Below are positions 63,139-64,000 of a stretch of DNA of 64,000 nt, piece by piece. The DNA comes from Streptomyces coeruleorubidus. GTDB lineage: Bacteria > Actinomycetota > Actinomycetes > Streptomycetales > Streptomycetaceae. The stretch is taken from assembly GCF_028885415.1 (NCBI RefSeq), contig NZ_CP118527.1, forward strand, positions 8,432,001 through 8,496,000, in the 5' to 3' direction. Under the pieces are notes generated by a model. That model was not told where the DNA came from. It saw only the letters and a program-made list of their open reading frames with translations, and did no database searches. How positions within the stretch are numbered: position 1 is the stretch's first letter; each line of letters opens with the position of its first letter. A program made the translations under genes and the position numbers.

Positions 63139-64000
63139 ATGACCGGACCGACCTCACCGGGGCGGGGCGACGGGCGGCCTCGGCGCGTGCTGATCCTGGC
63201 TCAGCTCGACGGGTACGCCAACAGCGTCAAGCCCCTGGCCATCGAGCGGTTCCTGCGGGAGCACGGTCACGACGTGCACCTGGTGGACACCCAGAGCCTG
63301 GCGCGGGCCTCCTCCAGCCGCGGCTCGCTCGGGCGGATGCTCCCCGGGTCCGCGCGCCCCGGCAAGCTCGCGCTGTACGTGAACGACGTCGCGTCCAGGA
63401 TGCTCACCCGGCGGTGGGGTTTCGGACGGCGCCATCTCTCGTACCACGTGCTGATGACGGACCACCGGCTGCGCCGACGCATCCTCAGCAGCGAACTGGC
63501 GCTGGACGACTTCGACCTGGTCATCTGCGAAACGCCCTACGACGCGGGCGTACTGACGGCCCACACGTCCGCCGCCACCCTCTACGACTGCCCCAATCCG
63601 TGGGCCGACGAGGTGCTCAACGAAGGCCGGCTCACCCCGCGGCAGCACGGGAAGTTCCGAAACTGGGAGAAGGACTTCTTCGAGGAGATGGAGTACCTGT
63701 CGTTCTCCTGGGAGACCTACGGCCGCTACGCGCAGGCGAAGTACGGCATCAGTGGCGACAACTTCCTCCAGCTCAACTGGGGTTGCACACCGTCCGCCGA
63801 GCCGGCGCGGTTCGCCCGTCCACCCCGCGTCGCCTACCTCGGTTCGCTGAGCGGGCAGTTCATCAACCTTCCGCTGCTGTCCCGGCTGAGCCGGCTGTAT
63901 CCGTACATCGACGTCTACGGCGGACCACCGCCGGATCCGTCCCTGGGCCTCAACTACCGCGGCTACGCCTCTGCCGAGGTCCTGCGCGACTACCAGTTCG
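63139..64000 (+). CDS. Glycosyltransferase-like protein (3' end beyond window)
   Basis: An open frame from ATG 63139 (after GGAAGGA) to the window edge, at least 287 residues, no stop. It begins with RRVLILAQLDGYANSVKPLA and HGHDVHLVDTQSL, a GT-B-like first Rossmann repeat. Further on are DFDLVICETPYDAGVL, YDCPNPWADEVLNEG and RVAYLGSLSGQFINLPLL, which looks like the start of the second Rossmann domain. It is 13 bases after the flippase. The glycosyltransferase call is an inference from this pattern and the context; the donor-binding end is outside the window. Confidence 0.75.
   Translation, partial: MTGPTSPGRGDGRPRRVLILAQLDGYANSVKPLAIERFLREHGHDVHLVDTQSLARASSSRGSLGRMLPGSARPGKLALYVNDVASRMLTRRWGFGRRHLSYHVLMTDHRLRRRILSSELALDDFDLVICETPYDAGVLTAHTSAATLYDCPNPWADEVLNEGRLTPRQHGKFRNWEKDFFEEMEYLSFSWETYGRYAQAKYGISGDNFLQLNWGCTPSAEPARFARPPRVAYLGSLSGQFINLPLLSRLSRLYPYIDVYGGPPPDPSLGLNYRGYASAEVLRDYQF

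Overview
The window is high-GC actinobacterial DNA and almost certainly comes from a Streptomyces chromosome. The evidence is frequent GTG starts, a complete conservon (cvnABCD), a WhiB-like protein, a c-di-AMP riboswitch ahead of a LysM/M23 wall hydrolase, tdh-kbl, XRE-cupin regulators and a DUF574-type methyltransferase. No function was confirmed by database search; calls rest on motifs, gene order and family knowledge.

Layout. 1-10.5 kb: 3' part of a GH36 alpha-galactosidase, the riboswitch-controlled M23 peptidase, a secreted DUF6250 protein behind a LacI-type operator, an SGNH hydrolase, a class C beta-lactamase-like serine hydrolase, an internally deleted DUF4097 pseudogene beside its usual MarR-like partner, a TetR regulator, a Glu/Leu/Phe/Val-type dehydrogenase and an MBL-fold hydrolase. 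11-15.3 kb: a conservon (sensor kinase, roadblock, DUF742, GTPase) with a GAF protein as fifth gene. 15.4-21.8 kb: threonine catabolism (tdh, kbl), LysR, XRE-cupin, GNAT and YjbR genes, then a split transketolase behind a MerR/SoxR-type promoter.

22-28.8 kb: tRNA-Pro(GGG) followed by about 6.8 kb that reads as a decayed tRNA-integrated island. A degenerate direct copy of the tRNA 3' half lies at 28791-28832. Between the two are intact regulators (TetR, PadR) and small enzymes mixed with a truncated SDR, an LLM/aldehyde dehydrogenase chimera, a multiply frameshifted NTF2-like gene and an ISL3 transposase fragment.

28.8-37 kb: GH43-type hydrolase, NUDIX, a split FluG-like pair (amidohydrolase plus glutamine synthetase-like), a SAM methyltransferase, a lipoprotein and a divergent NarL-type two-component system. 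37.1-44.1 kb: a tightly coupled seven-gene cluster (XRE-cupin regulator, M24-fold protein, E1 alpha, E1 beta, amidohydrolase, bicupin, SDR) that I cannot assign to a known pathway. Its M24 and SDR proteins lack canonical catalytic residues, making it the best candidate for an undescribed pathway. 44.1-48.9 kb: a stress operon (WhiB-like, Dps, DUF3140, HhH endonuclease) facing a thiolase, then a TauE/SafE exporter and a HAD phosphatase.

49-57.6 kb: an EmrB/QacA-type transporter with a fused winged-helix tail, broken by two offsetting frameshifts; cobF; a DUF309 gene; a second, identical tRNA-Pro; an FAD monooxygenase frameshifted in a homopolymer; NUDIX, aldo/keto reductase (MerR-type promoter), double DUF427 and TetR genes. 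57.7-64 kb: the start of a cell-surface glycan cluster: an aminotransferase/4,6-dehydratase fusion, an LCP ligase, a flippase and a glycosyltransferase cut by the window end.
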